Assembly (NCBI RefSeq): GCF_900104895.1
Contig: NZ_LT629742.1
Span: 186,001-250,000, forward strand
Source: Microterricola viridarii
Lineage (GTDB): Bacteria; Actinomycetota; Actinomycetes; Actinomycetales; Microbacteriaceae
Length of the DNA stretch: 64,000 nucleotides
Direction: 5' to 3'
How positions within the stretch are numbered: the stretch's first letter is position 1; each line of letters starts with the position of its first letter. The notes under the pieces were generated by a model. That model saw only the letters and a list, made by a program, of their open reading frames with translations. It was not told where the DNA came from and searched no databases. The position numbers and the translations under genes are program-made. Positions 24,542 through 34,870 of the stretch are shown in pieces.

Positions 24542-25867
24542 ATGAAGAACTCCCACAGCAACTGGATGAGGATTGGTGCCGTTCTCGGCGCCAGCGCCCT
24601 CCTCCTCGGCACGATGTCTGGCTGCGCCGCCGACGGCGGTTCAGCAGGCGGAAGCAAAGAGGACGTCGACGCGGCTCTCGATGTCGAGACCACACTGACG
24701 TGGTGGACCTGGGGCGACGACACCCAGGAGATGGCCGACGCCTTCACCAAGGAGAACCCGAAGATCAAGATCGACGTCGTCAAGATGGACAACCCGGACG
24801 CCGTCGTCACCAAGCTGCAGAACGCGGTCAAGGCGGGCACCGGCGCCCCCGACCTCGTTCCGGCCGAGTACCAGACCATCCCGCAGCTCACCATGGGCGG
24901 CGCACTGGCCGACATGAGCGAGTACGGCATCGACGACTTCGCAGCCGACTTCACCGAGTCGACCTGGAACGCCATGAACTTCGGCGGCAAGCAGACCGGC
25001 ATCCCGATGGACTCCGGCCCCATGGTCATGATCTACAACCAGGAGCTCTTCAACGCGGCCGGCATCACCGAGGCGCCGAAGACGTGGGACGAGTACGCCA
25101 CCGCCGCCGCCGCCATCAACGCCCACGACCCGGAGGCCTACATCGCCAACAGCGGTGACGCCGGCTTCATCACCAGCATGTTCTGGGCTTCGGGCGGCCG
25201 TCCGTTCCAGGTCGAGGGCGAGAACGTCACCATCGACCTGCAGGATGCCGGCACCAAGAAGTTCGCCGACTACTGGGGCACGCTCCTCACGGCCAACCAG
25301 CTCTCCCCGCTCTCGACGTGGTCGGACGAGTGGAGCAAGGCACTCGAGCAGAACAAGCTCGGATCGCTGCTGATGGGCTCCTGGATGATCTCGGGCATGG
25401 ACGACTACAGCCCCAACGGCACCTGGCGCGTCGCGCAGATCCCCTCGTGGGACGGCAAGTCCGCATCCGCCCAGAACGGCGGCAGTGGTCTCGCGGTCAC
25501 CGAGCAGAGCAAGAACAAGGCCGCTGCCGCTGCCGTGCTCGAGTTCATGGCTACCGGCACCGGTCGCGACATCCAGAACACCAAGGGCTTCCCGGGCACC
25601 ACCGCCATCATGGAGGACCCGGCCTGGCTCGACTTCGAGTTCCCCGCCTACGGCGGCCAGAAGGCCAACCAGGAGGGCAAGACCGCCTCGGAGAACGTGG
25701 TTGACGGATGGCAGTATCTGCCGTTCCAGGGCTACGCGAACAACATCTTCGGCGACACCGTCGGCAAGGCACTCGGCGAGAAGGGCGACATCAACGCCGG
25801 ACTCGTGGCGTGGCAGGCCGACCTCGTCGAGTATGGCAACGCACAGGGCTTCACGGTCAACAAGTAA
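24542..25867 (+). CDS. ABC sugar-binding lipoprotein
   Basis: 441 residues. The signal peptide has a basic start, a hydrophobic core and a lipobox ending TMSGC (Cys28). The mature protein is a family 1 extracellular solute-binding protein: TLTWWTWGDDTQEMADAFTKENP, then VKAGTGAPDLVPAEYQ and a C-terminal lobe. GAGAGGAAA precedes the ATG. It follows the permeases by 62 bases. Ligand is unknown; GH35 and GH36 neighbours suggest a galactose-containing oligosaccharide. Confidence 0.93.
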   Translation: MKNSHSNWMRIGAVLGASALLLGTMSGCAADGGSAGGSKEDVDAALDVETTLTWWTWGDDTQEMADAFTKENPKIKIDVVKMDNPDAVVTKLQNAVKAGTGAPDLVPAEYQTIPQLTMGGALADMSEYGIDDFAADFTESTWNAMNFGGKQTGIPMDSGPMVMIYNQELFNAAGITEAPKTWDEYATAAAAINAHDPEAYIANSGDAGFITSMFWASGGRPFQVEGENVTIDLQDAGTKKFADYWGTLLTANQLSPLSTWSDEWSKALEQNKLGSLLMGSWMISGMDDYSPNGTWRVAQIPSWDGKSASAQNGGSGLAVTEQSKNKAAAAAVLEFMATGTGRDIQNTKGFPGTTAIMEDPAWLDFEFPAYGGQKANQEGKTASENVVDGWQYLPFQGYANNIFGDTVGKALGEKGDINAGLVAWQADLVEYGNAQGFTVNK

Positions 25868-25902
25868 CCCGCACCACGCACCTAGAGATACGCAACAACG
25901 AG

Positions 25903-25934
25903 CGCGGGGGTCTGCTGCTCAGCAGGCCCCCGCG
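25903..25934 (+). terminator. Strong hairpin between the binding-protein gene and the GH35 gene
   Basis: CGCGGGGGTCTGCTG pairs with CAGCAGGCCCCCGCG with one T-G wobble and a tiny loop. No T-run follows. It could be a partial terminator or RNA stabiliser that keeps binding-protein mRNA above that of the downstream enzyme, a common need in such operons. Confidence 0.6.
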
Positions 25935-25972
25935 GTCATTCCCCCTCCTCCTCTGCACAGACCAGGACAGCC

Positions 25973-27748
25973 ATGCCCACTTTCGCCATCGGTGCCACAG
26001 ACTTCCTTCTCGATGGCGCGCCGTTCCGAGTTCTCTCCGGCGCGCTGCACTACTTCCGTGTGCACCCCGAGCACTGGGCAGACCGCATCCACAAGGCCAA
26101 GCTGATGGGCCTGAACACCATCGAGACCTACGTTCCCTGGAACGAGCACTCCCCCAGCCGCGGCGAGTTCCTCACGACCCCGCAGCTCGACCTCGCCCGC
26201 TTCCTCGACCTCGTGCACGAGGCGGGAATGCACGCCATCGTGCGGCCCGGGCCCTATATCTGCGCCGAGTGGACCGACGGCGGGCTCCCCGCCTGGCTGA
26301 CCGCCGACCAGTCGATGACGCTCCGCACGAACGACCCCACCTACGTCGCCGCCGTCTCCGAGTACCTCGAGGACGTCTACGCGATCGTCCGCCCGCGCCA
26401 GATCCAGCACGGCGGCCCCGTCATCCTCGTGCAGATCGAGAATGAGTACGGCGCCTATGCCTCCGACAAGGACTACCTGAGGGCCTTGACGGCGCTGACC
26501 CGCGCGGCCGGGATCGACGTGCCGCTGACGACTGTGGACCAGCCGAACGACGACATGCTCGAGAACGGAAGCCTCGACGAGCTGCACAAGACCGGCTCCT
26601 TCGGCTCCCGCGCGAGCGAGCGCCTGGCCACCCTGCGCCGGCACCAGCCGACCGGCCCGCTGATGTGCTCCGAGTTCTGGTGCGGCTGGTTCGATGCCTG
26701 GGGCGCGCCGCACCGCGTCGCACCCGACTCGGCCCGCGAGCTCGACGAGCTGCTGGCGGCCGGGGCATCCGTGAACATCTACATGTTCCACGGAGGCACG
26801 AACTTCGGCTTCACCAACGGAGCGGACGACAAGGGCACGTACCGCCCGACGATCACCTCCTATGACTACGACGCGCCGCTGGCCGAGGACGGCACGCCGA
26901 CCGAGAAGTACTGGCAGTTCCGCGAGGTGCTCGCCAAGTACGCCCCCGTGCCGGACGAGGCCCCGGCTGAGCGCACCGACGCCCCCGTCTTCGAGGTGGC
27001 ACTGAACCGCGGCATTCCGCTCTGGCAGGCGGGGCTGATCGCGGAGGGCAGCTTCGCCCACCTGCCCACTAGCAGCGAGTTCGCTGCGGCGCGCGGCTTC
27101 TCCTCCTACTCCACCGAGATCGAGCACGGCGGCCTGCTCGCCTTCGCCGAGGTGCGCGACCGCGCCCAGGTGTTCCTGAACGGCTCACCCGTCGGCACGC
27201 TGAGCCGCGACCACCACGAGCGCGTGGTGCCGCTGCCTGCCGATGCCCGCGGCACGCTGACGGTGCTCGTCGAGAACCTCGGCGGCGTGAACTACGGCCC
27301 CCGGATCGGCGAGCCGAAGGGCCTCATCGGCCCGGCCACGCTGAACGGGCGGCCTCTGACGCGCTGGAGCGCCGGTGCCGTGCTGCTGGACGACGCCGAG
27401 GCGATCCGGGAGGCGCTGGGTTCCGCGGTGGCCACGGTGGATGCGGCGGATGCGGCGGATGCGGCCCCCGGCCCACTCTGCGGCCCCGCTCTCGCGAGTG
27501 GGCGGTTCGAGCTTGCCGCCCCGGTCGACCTGCACCTGGACACCAGCGGCTGGGGCAAGGGCGTCGTCTGGGTGAATGGATTCAACCTCGGCCGTTACTG
27601 GAGCCGCGGGCCGCTCGCCACCCTCTACGTGCCGGGGCCGGTGCTGCACGCCGGCAGCAACGAGATCATCGTCTTCGAGACGATCGGCGCCGAGCGCGCC
27701 GCGGCCCGCTTCGTCGCGCGGCCAGTGCTCGGCTCCTCCGAGCCGTGA
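25973..27748 (+). CDS. GH35 beta-galactosidase
   Basis: 591 residues. The family 35 TIM-barrel signature is clear: HYFRVHPEHWADRIHKAKLMGLNTIETYVPWNEH. The proton donor is likely Glu158 in QIENEYGAY and the nucleophile Glu234 in MCSEFWCGWFDAWG. C-terminal beta domains end with GVVWVNGFNLGRYWSRGP. A small DAADAADAAP repeat occurs near residue 490. No signal peptide, so it cleaves terminal beta-galactose after import. It is downstream of the ABC genes and ends convergent to lacI. Confidence 0.93.
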   Translation: MPTFAIGATDFLLDGAPFRVLSGALHYFRVHPEHWADRIHKAKLMGLNTIETYVPWNEHSPSRGEFLTTPQLDLARFLDLVHEAGMHAIVRPGPYICAEWTDGGLPAWLTADQSMTLRTNDPTYVAAVSEYLEDVYAIVRPRQIQHGGPVILVQIENEYGAYASDKDYLRALTALTRAAGIDVPLTTVDQPNDDMLENGSLDELHKTGSFGSRASERLATLRRHQPTGPLMCSEFWCGWFDAWGAPHRVAPDSARELDELLAAGASVNIYMFHGGTNFGFTNGADDKGTYRPTITSYDYDAPLAEDGTPTEKYWQFREVLAKYAPVPDEAPAERTDAPVFEVALNRGIPLWQAGLIAEGSFAHLPTSSEFAAARGFSSYSTEIEHGGLLAFAEVRDRAQVFLNGSPVGTLSRDHHERVVPLPADARGTLTVLVENLGGVNYGPRIGEPKGLIGPATLNGRPLTRWSAGAVLLDDAEAIREALGSAVATVDAADAADAAPGPLCGPALASGRFELAAPVDLHLDTSGWGKGVVWVNGFNLGRYWSRGPLATLYVPGPVLHAGSNEIIVFETIGAERAAARFVARPVLGSSEP

Positions 27749-27789
27749 GCAGCGCCGCCGTGCACGGCCGGGCTGCGCCCACCCCTCGG

Positions 27790-28839
27790 CTAGCTCGTGC
27801 GGGCAGGGGCGGTGCTGTCGCGCACGACCAGGTGGGTCTGCACGAGCGCGTTCTGCGGCGCCGGCTCCCCGTCGATCAGCGAGATGAGCAGGCTCGTCGC
27901 CCGCTGTCCGACCTCGTCGAAGTTCTGGTGCACGGTGGTGAGGGCCGGCCAGTACGCCTCGGCGTCGTCAGAATCGTCGAAGCCGACCACGCTGATCTGC
28001 TCCGGGACCTTCCACCCGCGCTCGTGGAATGCGTGCAAGACTCCGAGCGCCATCTGGTCGTTCGCGACGAACACGGCGGTCGGCGGGTGCTCGGACGCCG
28101 CGATCTCGCGCCCGCGGGCCAGGCCCGACGCCGCGGTCCAGTCCCCGACGAGCGTCGGCGGGACGGTCAGCCCGGCCTCGGTCAGCACGCTGCGGTACGC
28201 CTCGGCGCGGCGTCTGGCCGAGTACGAGGACGCCGGGCCGGTGACGTGCGCGATCTCACGGTGGCCGAGGTCGATCAGGTGCTGCGTGGCCAGCCGGGCG
28301 CCCTGCTCCTGGTCGGTGTCGACGATCGTGTACGGCTGGGTCGCGTCGGAGTCGACGATGACCAGCGGCAGCCCGGCCGTGAGCCGCAACTCCTCCGGGG
28401 AGCCAATCTCGGCGGACATGATCAGGATGATGCCGTCGACGGCCTGCTCCTGCAGCCTGCCGAATGCACCGGCAACCTCGCTCTGGGTGGGGTCGGCGAC
28501 CGGCAGCAGGATCGTCGTGTATCCGGCGGCGGACGCCGATTCGGCCACGGCGTTGAGGGTGCGCTCGTTGCCGAGCGTCGTCATGTTGAACGTGACCAGG
28601 CCGATGCTGCGGAAACGACCGGCCTTGAGGTTGCGAGCGGCGCTGTTCGGGCGGTAGCTGAGCTCGTTCATGGCGGCAAGCACGCGCTCCCGGGTGGCCG
28701 GCCGCACATTGTTCATTCCGTTCGCAACCCGCGACACGGTCTGCGCCGACACGCCCGCCCGCCGTGCGACATCATTGATCGACGCACGGTCCCGCGGGGG
28801 CACGGCAAGCTCCATCGAAGTCTCTGATTCACGCGTCAT
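27790..28839 (-). CDS. LacI-family repressor of the galactoside locus
   Basis: 349 residues from ATG 28839 (an ATG at 28815 is also possible). The helix-turn-helix and hinge are SINDVARRAGVSAQTVSRVANGMNNVRPATRERVLAAMNELSYRPNSAARNLKAG, followed by a periplasmic-binding-protein-like effector domain. An operator of the same type as O1/O2 overlaps its start, suggesting autoregulation. It is divergent from GH36. The effector is probably a sugar freed by the locus enzymes; this is inferred. Confidence 0.92.
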   Translation of the reverse strand: MTRESETSMELAVPPRDRASINDVARRAGVSAQTVSRVANGMNNVRPATRERVLAAMNELSYRPNSAARNLKAGRFRSIGLVTFNMTTLGNERTLNAVAESASAAGYTTILLPVADPTQSEVAGAFGRLQEQAVDGIILIMSAEIGSPEELRLTAGLPLVIVDSDATQPYTIVDTDQEQGARLATQHLIDLGHREIAHVTGPASSYSARRRAEAYRSVLTEAGLTVPPTLVGDWTAASGLARGREIAASEHPPTAVFVANDQMALGVLHAFHERGWKVPEQISVVGFDDSDDAEAYWPALTTVHQNFDEVGQRATSLLISLIDGEPAPQNALVQTHLVVRDSTAPARTS

Positions 28840-28852
28840 GATAACGCAAACA
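28839..28852. promoter_or_regulatory. LacI-type operator O3 between lacI and GH36
   Basis: TGATAACGCAAACA (other strand TGTTTGCGTTATCA) has the same left half as O1 and O2. It covers the start of the regulator gene and lies 21 bases upstream of the GH36 ATG, so one dimer could control both. Confidence 0.68.
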
Positions 28853-28872
28853 CTACCTGAGAGGACCTCTTC

Positions 28873-31053
28873 ATGGCCACCCATCCCGCACTCGGCGTCA
28901 CACTTCGCTCCGCCGGCACCGCGCTCGTGCTCGACCTCAGCGACGGGCAGATCCCGGCGGTCCTGCACTGGGGGGCCGACTGCGGCGAGCTCTCGGCAGC
29001 CGGCTACCTCGCACTGCGGGACGCTGGCGAGCTGCCGCTCGCGCCCAGCGAGCCCGACGTGCCGGTGCGGGTGTCGCTGCTCCCCGAGCACGGCGCGGGC
29101 TGGTTCGGCCGCCCGGGGCTGAGCGGCTCCCGCTCCGGCACCGCGTGGTCTCCGCACTGGCAGACCACTCTCCTCACGCTGGACGGTGTGGCGCTGGACC
29201 CGGCATCCGCCGGGACAGTCCTCAACCACGGCGCGGGCACCCTCATCGCCACCGCCGAGGACGCGGCGGGCGGGCTGGGGCTGACGCTCACTGTCGAGCT
29301 CACCGCGGCGGGGGTGGTGCGCACCCGCGCCGCCGTGCAGAACCTCGGCGATGGGGAGTACCAGCTCGACGAGCTGCTGCTCTGCCTGCCGACCCCGATC
29401 ACCGCCAGCGAGGTGCTCGACTTCGCCGGGCGCTGGGGCCAGGAGCGCGCGCCGCAGCGCCACGCGATGACGGTCGGCACGCACCGCCGCGAGGGTCGCC
29501 TGGGCCGCACCGGGCTCGACGCGGCGACGATCCTGCACGCCGGCACCCCCGGCTTTGGCTTCGCGCGCGGCGAGGTCTGGGGCATCCACACGGCATGGTC
29601 TGGCAACCACGTGCACCAGCTCGAACGGGTGCTGAGCGGCGTGCAGCTGCTCGGCGGCGGCGAGCTGCTGCTGCCCGGCGAGGTGCGGCTCGCCCGCGGC
29701 GAGAGCTACGAGAGCCCGTGGGTGTACGGCATCTACGGAGACGGGCTCGACGAGTCGGCGCGCCGCATGCACCGGCAGCTGCGCGCCCGGCCGGGGCACG
29801 CGGCGGGCGAGCGCCCGGTCACCCTGAACACCTGGGAGGCCGTCTACTTCGACCACGATCTCGACACCCTGCGCGAACTCGCCGACACAGCCGCCGAGCT
29901 GGGCTTCGAGCGCTTCGTGCTCGACGACGGCTGGTTCGGCAGCCGCCGCGACGACCACTCCGGGCTGGGCGACTGGTTCGTCTCGCCGGACGCCTGGCCG
30001 AACGGGCTGCACCCGCTGATCGACCACGTGCGCGGCCTCGGCATGCAGTTCGGGATCTGGTTCGAGCCGGAGATGATCAACGTCGACTCCGAGCTGGCCC
30101 GGGCGCACCCCGAGTGGATCATGGCCACCGGCGCCCGGCTGCCGATCGAGGCCAGGCACCAGCAGGCCCTGAACCTCGGAATCCCGGAGTGCTACGCGCA
30201 CATCCTGGGCGCGATGTGCGCCGTCCTCGACGAGTACGAGATCTCCTACATCAAGTGGGACCACAACCGGAACCTCGTGGATGCCGGCACGCTGCCGAGC
30301 GGCCGGCCGGGTGTGCACGCGCAGACCCTCGCCTTCTACCGGCTCGTCGCCGAGCTGAAGTCGCGCTACCCCGGCCTCGAGATCGAGTCCTGTTCGTCCG
30401 GCGGCGGCCGGATCGACATGGGCGCACTGGAGAACACCGACCGCGTCTGGGTCTCCGACAACAACGACCCGCTCGACCGCCAGCGGATCAACCGCTGGAC
30501 CAGCCAGCTGGTGCCGCCGGAGATGATGGGCACCCACATCGCCTCGCAGACCTCGCACACGACCGGGCGCACGCACACACTGTCGTTCCGCGCGCTGACC
30601 GCCGTGTTCGGCCACCTCGGCGTCGAGTGGGACTTCCGCCGCTCCACCGCGGAGGAGCTGGCCGAGCTGCGGGAGTGGATCGCGCTGTACAAGCAGAGCC
30701 GGGCGCTGCTGCACGACGGCGACATCGTGCGGCTGGACCACTCCGACGAGACGGTGGCGGTGCACGGCGTCGTCGCGCGCGACCGGTCGGCCGCCCTGTT
30801 CTCGCTCGCCTCGCTGGCGGCATCCGCCGTCTCGAATCCCGGTCGGATCCGCTTCCCAGGGCTCGACCCGGCTGCCGGCTACCGCGTGGAGCCGCTGCCG
30901 GTCGGATCGACGCTGCAGAGCCTGGTGCCCGCCCCGTGGTGGGCCGACGCCCCGCTCGAGCTGAGCGGCGCCGCGCTCGGCACCGTCGGGCTCGCCGCCC
31001 CGCTGCTGCGACCGGAGCAGGGCGTGCTGTTCCGGGTCACCCGCGTCGGCTGA
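28873..31053 (+). CDS. GH36 alpha-galactosidase
   Basis: 726 residues. The N-terminal beta-supersandwich is followed by the barrel: NTWEAVYFDHDLDTLRELADTAAELGFERFVLDDGWFG, then the nucleophile in YIKWDHNR (Asp463) and the acid/base region VSDNNDPLDRQRINRW (Asp529/532). CSSGGGRIDMG is also family-typical. No signal peptide is seen. GAGAGGA precedes the ATG. It removes alpha-linked terminal galactose; paired with GH35 it would deal with mixed-linkage galactosides. Confidence 0.94.
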   Translation: MATHPALGVTLRSAGTALVLDLSDGQIPAVLHWGADCGELSAAGYLALRDAGELPLAPSEPDVPVRVSLLPEHGAGWFGRPGLSGSRSGTAWSPHWQTTLLTLDGVALDPASAGTVLNHGAGTLIATAEDAAGGLGLTLTVELTAAGVVRTRAAVQNLGDGEYQLDELLLCLPTPITASEVLDFAGRWGQERAPQRHAMTVGTHRREGRLGRTGLDAATILHAGTPGFGFARGEVWGIHTAWSGNHVHQLERVLSGVQLLGGGELLLPGEVRLARGESYESPWVYGIYGDGLDESARRMHRQLRARPGHAAGERPVTLNTWEAVYFDHDLDTLRELADTAAELGFERFVLDDGWFGSRRDDHSGLGDWFVSPDAWPNGLHPLIDHVRGLGMQFGIWFEPEMINVDSELARAHPEWIMATGARLPIEARHQQALNLGIPECYAHILGAMCAVLDEYEISYIKWDHNRNLVDAGTLPSGRPGVHAQTLAFYRLVAELKSRYPGLEIESCSSGGGRIDMGALENTDRVWVSDNNDPLDRQRINRWTSQLVPPEMMGTHIASQTSHTTGRTHTLSFRALTAVFGHLGVEWDFRRSTAEELAELREWIALYKQSRALLHDGDIVRLDHSDETVAVHGVVARDRSAALFSLASLAASAVSNPGRIRFPGLDPAAGYRVEPLPVGSTLQSLVPAPWWADAPLELSGAALGTVGLAAPLLRPEQGVLFRVTRVG

Positions 31054-31076
31054 CCCGGCCCCGGCCGCAGCCGCAG

Positions 31077-31157
31077 CCGGTTCGCGGATACGGCCGGTTC
31101 GCGGATACAGCCGGTTCGCGGATGCAGGCGGCCCGCCCGTGGCCGGTTCGCGGATGC
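31077..31157. repeat. 17-bp direct repeats downstream of GH36
   Basis: CCGGTTCGCGGATAC/GC recurs at 31077, 31094 and 31111 with an exact 17-base period, and again at 31143. The array lies after the GH36 stop and before the shared terminator. Confidence 0.8.
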
Positions 31158-31167
31158 GAGCCCGGGA

Positions 31168-31197
31168 ATGCCCCGAAAGCAGCAGTTTTCGGGGCAT
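31168..31197. terminator. Bidirectional hairpin terminator between GH36 and MFS genes
   Basis: ATGCCCCGAAA (31168-31178) pairs perfectly with TTTCGGGGCAT (31187-31197) around an 8-base loop. The A and T runs at the stem top suit termination for both converging genes. Confidence 0.75.
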
Positions 31198-31243
31198 CTC
31201 GGCGCCCGCATCCGCCGACCGGCTACGGGGCCCGACGGGGAAC

Positions 31244-32539
31244 TCAGCCCGCGACGGCGGGGGCCGCCGGCACCCGCTTCGCCCACAGCACCAGCAGCAT
31301 CACCGCGGCGACGAGGCAGAGCGCGATGCCGGCGGCCCCGACCGCCCACTGGATGCCGATCCACGCGCCGAGCACGCCGATCGTCACGCCGCTGCCGGCC
31401 CGCAGGCCCATGCTGGCCATGCCGTAGAGCCCGATCACCCGGCCGCGCTCTTCCGGTGGCGCCTCCAGCTGCACGATCGTCTGCGCCGTCGACGACGACA
31501 CCAGATTCACGACGCCGCCGACGAGCAGGGCAAGCAGCGAGAGCAGGTAGTTGTGCGAGAGTGCGAACACGACAATGACGAGCCCGTAGGCCAGCGTCGC
31601 CACCGCCGCCACCCGCACCGTCGGCCGGAACCGGCGCGACGACTCCAGCAGCACGCCGCCGAGCACGGCCCCGGCCGCCGTGGCCGCCATCAGCAGGCTG
31701 TAGGCGGCTCCGGCGTTCGCCCCGCCGAGCTGTGCGGCGAAGTCGGGCATGAGCGGGGCCAGCGCGACGCCGATCAGCAGCGAGGTCGAGCCGGAGAGCA
31801 CGATCATGCTCATGATCGGCACGTTGTGCCGCACCCGGGCGATCTCGGCGAAGGCCTCGCCGAGGCGCAGCCGCACCTTCGGGGCCGCAGCCACCCGGGT
31901 GTGGCCGGTGTACGGCATCCGGATCAACACGATCACCATCGGCAGGAAGCAGAGCACGTTGAGGAACATGCCGAGGTTCGGGCCGACGGTCAGCAGCAGG
32001 GTCGCGCCGACGAGCGGGCCGAGCAGCATGCCGACGTTGCGCCCGGTGGAGTTCAGCCGCACCGCACTCGGAAGTTCCTTCGGGCCGACGATGTCGTAGA
32101 GCATCATCTGGTCGGCCGGGTGCCAGATGGCGCTGGCCAGGCCGTGGATCACGAGCAGCACGCAGCAGTGCCAGGGCTCGAGGATGCCGGCGACGAAGAG
32201 CACGCCCCAGCCGAGGGAGGCCGTGATGAACGCCGCCTGCGCGATCTGGATGATGCGCCGGCAGTCGTACTTGTCTGCCAGCCCGCCGAACCAGACCGAG
32301 AGGAAGAGGTGCGGCAGCCAATGGCTGACGACGGCGAAGCCGGCCAGCAGCGGCGAGTGGAACAGCTGCCACATCACCCAGTAGCTGATGACGTGCTCGA
32401 TGTTGTCGCCCATCATGGCGACGGTTCCGCTCAGGATGAAGCGGCGGGCGTGCGGATGCCGGAACGCGGCGAAGCGGGCCTTCTGGTCGCCGGCCGGAAG
32501 CACTGTTTCGGCGGTGTCGGGTGTCGTGGCATCCGTCAT
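31244..32539 (-). CDS. MFS transporter (EntS/MFS_3-like exporter)
   Basis: 431 residues with about twelve hydrophobic segments. LVIHGLASAIWHPADQMMLYDIVGPKELPSAVRLNSTGRNVGMLLGP is characteristic of the MFS_3 group, which includes siderophore exporters. VWFGGLADKYDCRRI is the conserved loop between helices 2 and 3. GGAGGAGGG precedes the ATG at 32539. Substrate cannot be told; no siderophore genes are nearby. Confidence 0.87.
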   Translation of the reverse strand: MTDATTPDTAETVLPAGDQKARFAAFRHPHARRFILSGTVAMMGDNIEHVISYWVMWQLFHSPLLAGFAVVSHWLPHLFLSVWFGGLADKYDCRRIIQIAQAAFITASLGWGVLFVAGILEPWHCCVLLVIHGLASAIWHPADQMMLYDIVGPKELPSAVRLNSTGRNVGMLLGPLVGATLLLTVGPNLGMFLNVLCFLPMVIVLIRMPYTGHTRVAAAPKVRLRLGEAFAEIARVRHNVPIMSMIVLSGSTSLLIGVALAPLMPDFAAQLGGANAGAAYSLLMAATAAGAVLGGVLLESSRRFRPTVRVAAVATLAYGLVIVVFALSHNYLLSLLALLVGGVVNLVSSSTAQTIVQLEAPPEERGRVIGLYGMASMGLRAGSGVTIGVLGAWIGIQWAVGAAGIALCLVAAVMLLVLWAKRVPAAPAVAG

Positions 32540-32581
32540 CGTTGCCGCCCTCCTCCGCTGCGCCGGATTGCGCACTCTCCC

Positions 32582-32690
32582 AGTTGGCTTCGGTCGCCGG
32601 CTCCCTCGAGCCAACGAAATCACGTTGGCTTGAGGGAGCGCCAGCATTCTCACGTTGGCTCGAGGGAGCGCCAGCGACCGAAGCCAGGCT
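32582..32690. repeat. Three family-B repeats upstream of the MFS gene
   Basis: A full copy in reverse orientation (32582-32616, AGTTGGCTTCGGTCGCC to AGCCAACG) is followed by a truncated forward copy (32622-32645) and a full forward copy (32651-32687). Each full element begins GTTGGCT and ends AGCCAAC or a variant. The 263-base gap between glyQS and MFS otherwise shows nothing coding. Confidence 0.8.
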
Positions 32691-32770
32691 ACGCGAAACC
32701 GTTCGAGGTGGTTACGCGGTCGCGTCGCGTCCTCGCGGCTTCCTTGGTTCGGGCTGCCGCCTTTCGCCTG

Positions 32771-32802
32771 ACGGCGAATTGATCCACTGGATCAATTCGC
32801 CG

Positions 32803-32803
<1 letters not shown>
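32771..32803. terminator. Long perfect palindrome at the end of glyQS
   Basis: ACGGCGAATTGATCCA pairs perfectly with TGGATCAATTCGCCGT around a single central C. The outermost base is the first base of the glyQS TAA on the minus strand. A 16-bp perfect stem at a stop codon is probably a factor-independent terminator, though no T-run is present. Confidence 0.7.
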
Positions 32804-34188
<1,385 letters not shown>

Positions 34189-34311
34189 GGTGGCTCCAAT
34201 GGGGCGTGATCAGGGCTCAAAGGCCCGAGCGAACAGTCCGTCCAGTTTAGCCGCGCGCCGCTGGGTGCCGAATCGGGCAGCCCCGCACGATGCGGCTGCT
34301 TGAATGGGACG

Positions 34312-34749
34312 GTGACTTCCCCGCTGGATCCCGCCGCCCTGTCCGACATCCACGTGGCCGCCGTCGCCCTGATCCGCGACCGCCGGGTGCTCATGGTGAC
34401 CGCCAGGGGGCGCGACGTGTTCTTCATGCCGGGCGGCAAGATCGACCCGGGCGAGACGGTTCGGGATGCCGCGGCGCGCGAGGCCCGCGAGGAGGTCTCG
34501 ATCGAGCTGCCGACGAGCGCGCTCAGCGAGCTGTTCGTGGTGACCACGCAGGCACACGGCGAGCCGGAGGGTCGGCTCGTGCGGATGCACGTGTTCGGGG
34601 TGGACGCCGCCGTCGCGGCATCCGTCAGCCCGGAGCCGTCGGCTGAGGTGAGCGCCCTGCACTGGGTGACCGCGGCGGCGGTCGACCGCTGCCCGCCGGC
34701 CGGCGCCGACGTGCTGCAACGGCTGGCCGCCCTCGGGCTGATCGACTGA
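34312..34749 (+). CDS. Nudix hydrolase
   Basis: 145 residues from the GTG at 34312. The Nudix box is GKIDPGETVRDAAAREAREEVSI (about 44-66); the usual glycine after REAREE-x is Ser. It hydrolyses a nucleoside diphosphate linked to some group X, which cannot be told. An in-frame TTG at 34300 would add four residues. The GTG is preferred because TTGAAT ends six bases before it, as at the other putatively leaderless genes in the window. Confidence 0.85.
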   Translation: MTSPLDPAALSDIHVAAVALIRDRRVLMVTARGRDVFFMPGGKIDPGETVRDAAAREAREEVSIELPTSALSELFVVTTQAHGEPEGRLVRMHVFGVDAAVAASVSPEPSAEVSALHWVTAAAVDRCPPAGADVLQRLAALGLID

Positions 34750-34870
34750 TCCCAGCCCGCCGATAGGCCCGGCCCGCCGGTTGACCCTGTCGAAACCCTT
34801 CACGCATCGGTCGCGGTCCAGAGGATTCCTTGGACTGGGCTGCCGCCCTTCGCGACGCTGCGCGTCGCGC

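Noticed and set aside
28840-31197. Long minus-strand frame upstream of the LacI gene, opposite GH36
   Set aside because: Antisense to alpha-galactosidase with intact catalytic motifs. The reading frame simply stays open because of GC content.
34750-34870. A small gene between Nudix and the beta-lactamase-like gene
   Set aside because: No frame with a start, ribosome binding site and normal composition; it is just the gap between convergent genes.
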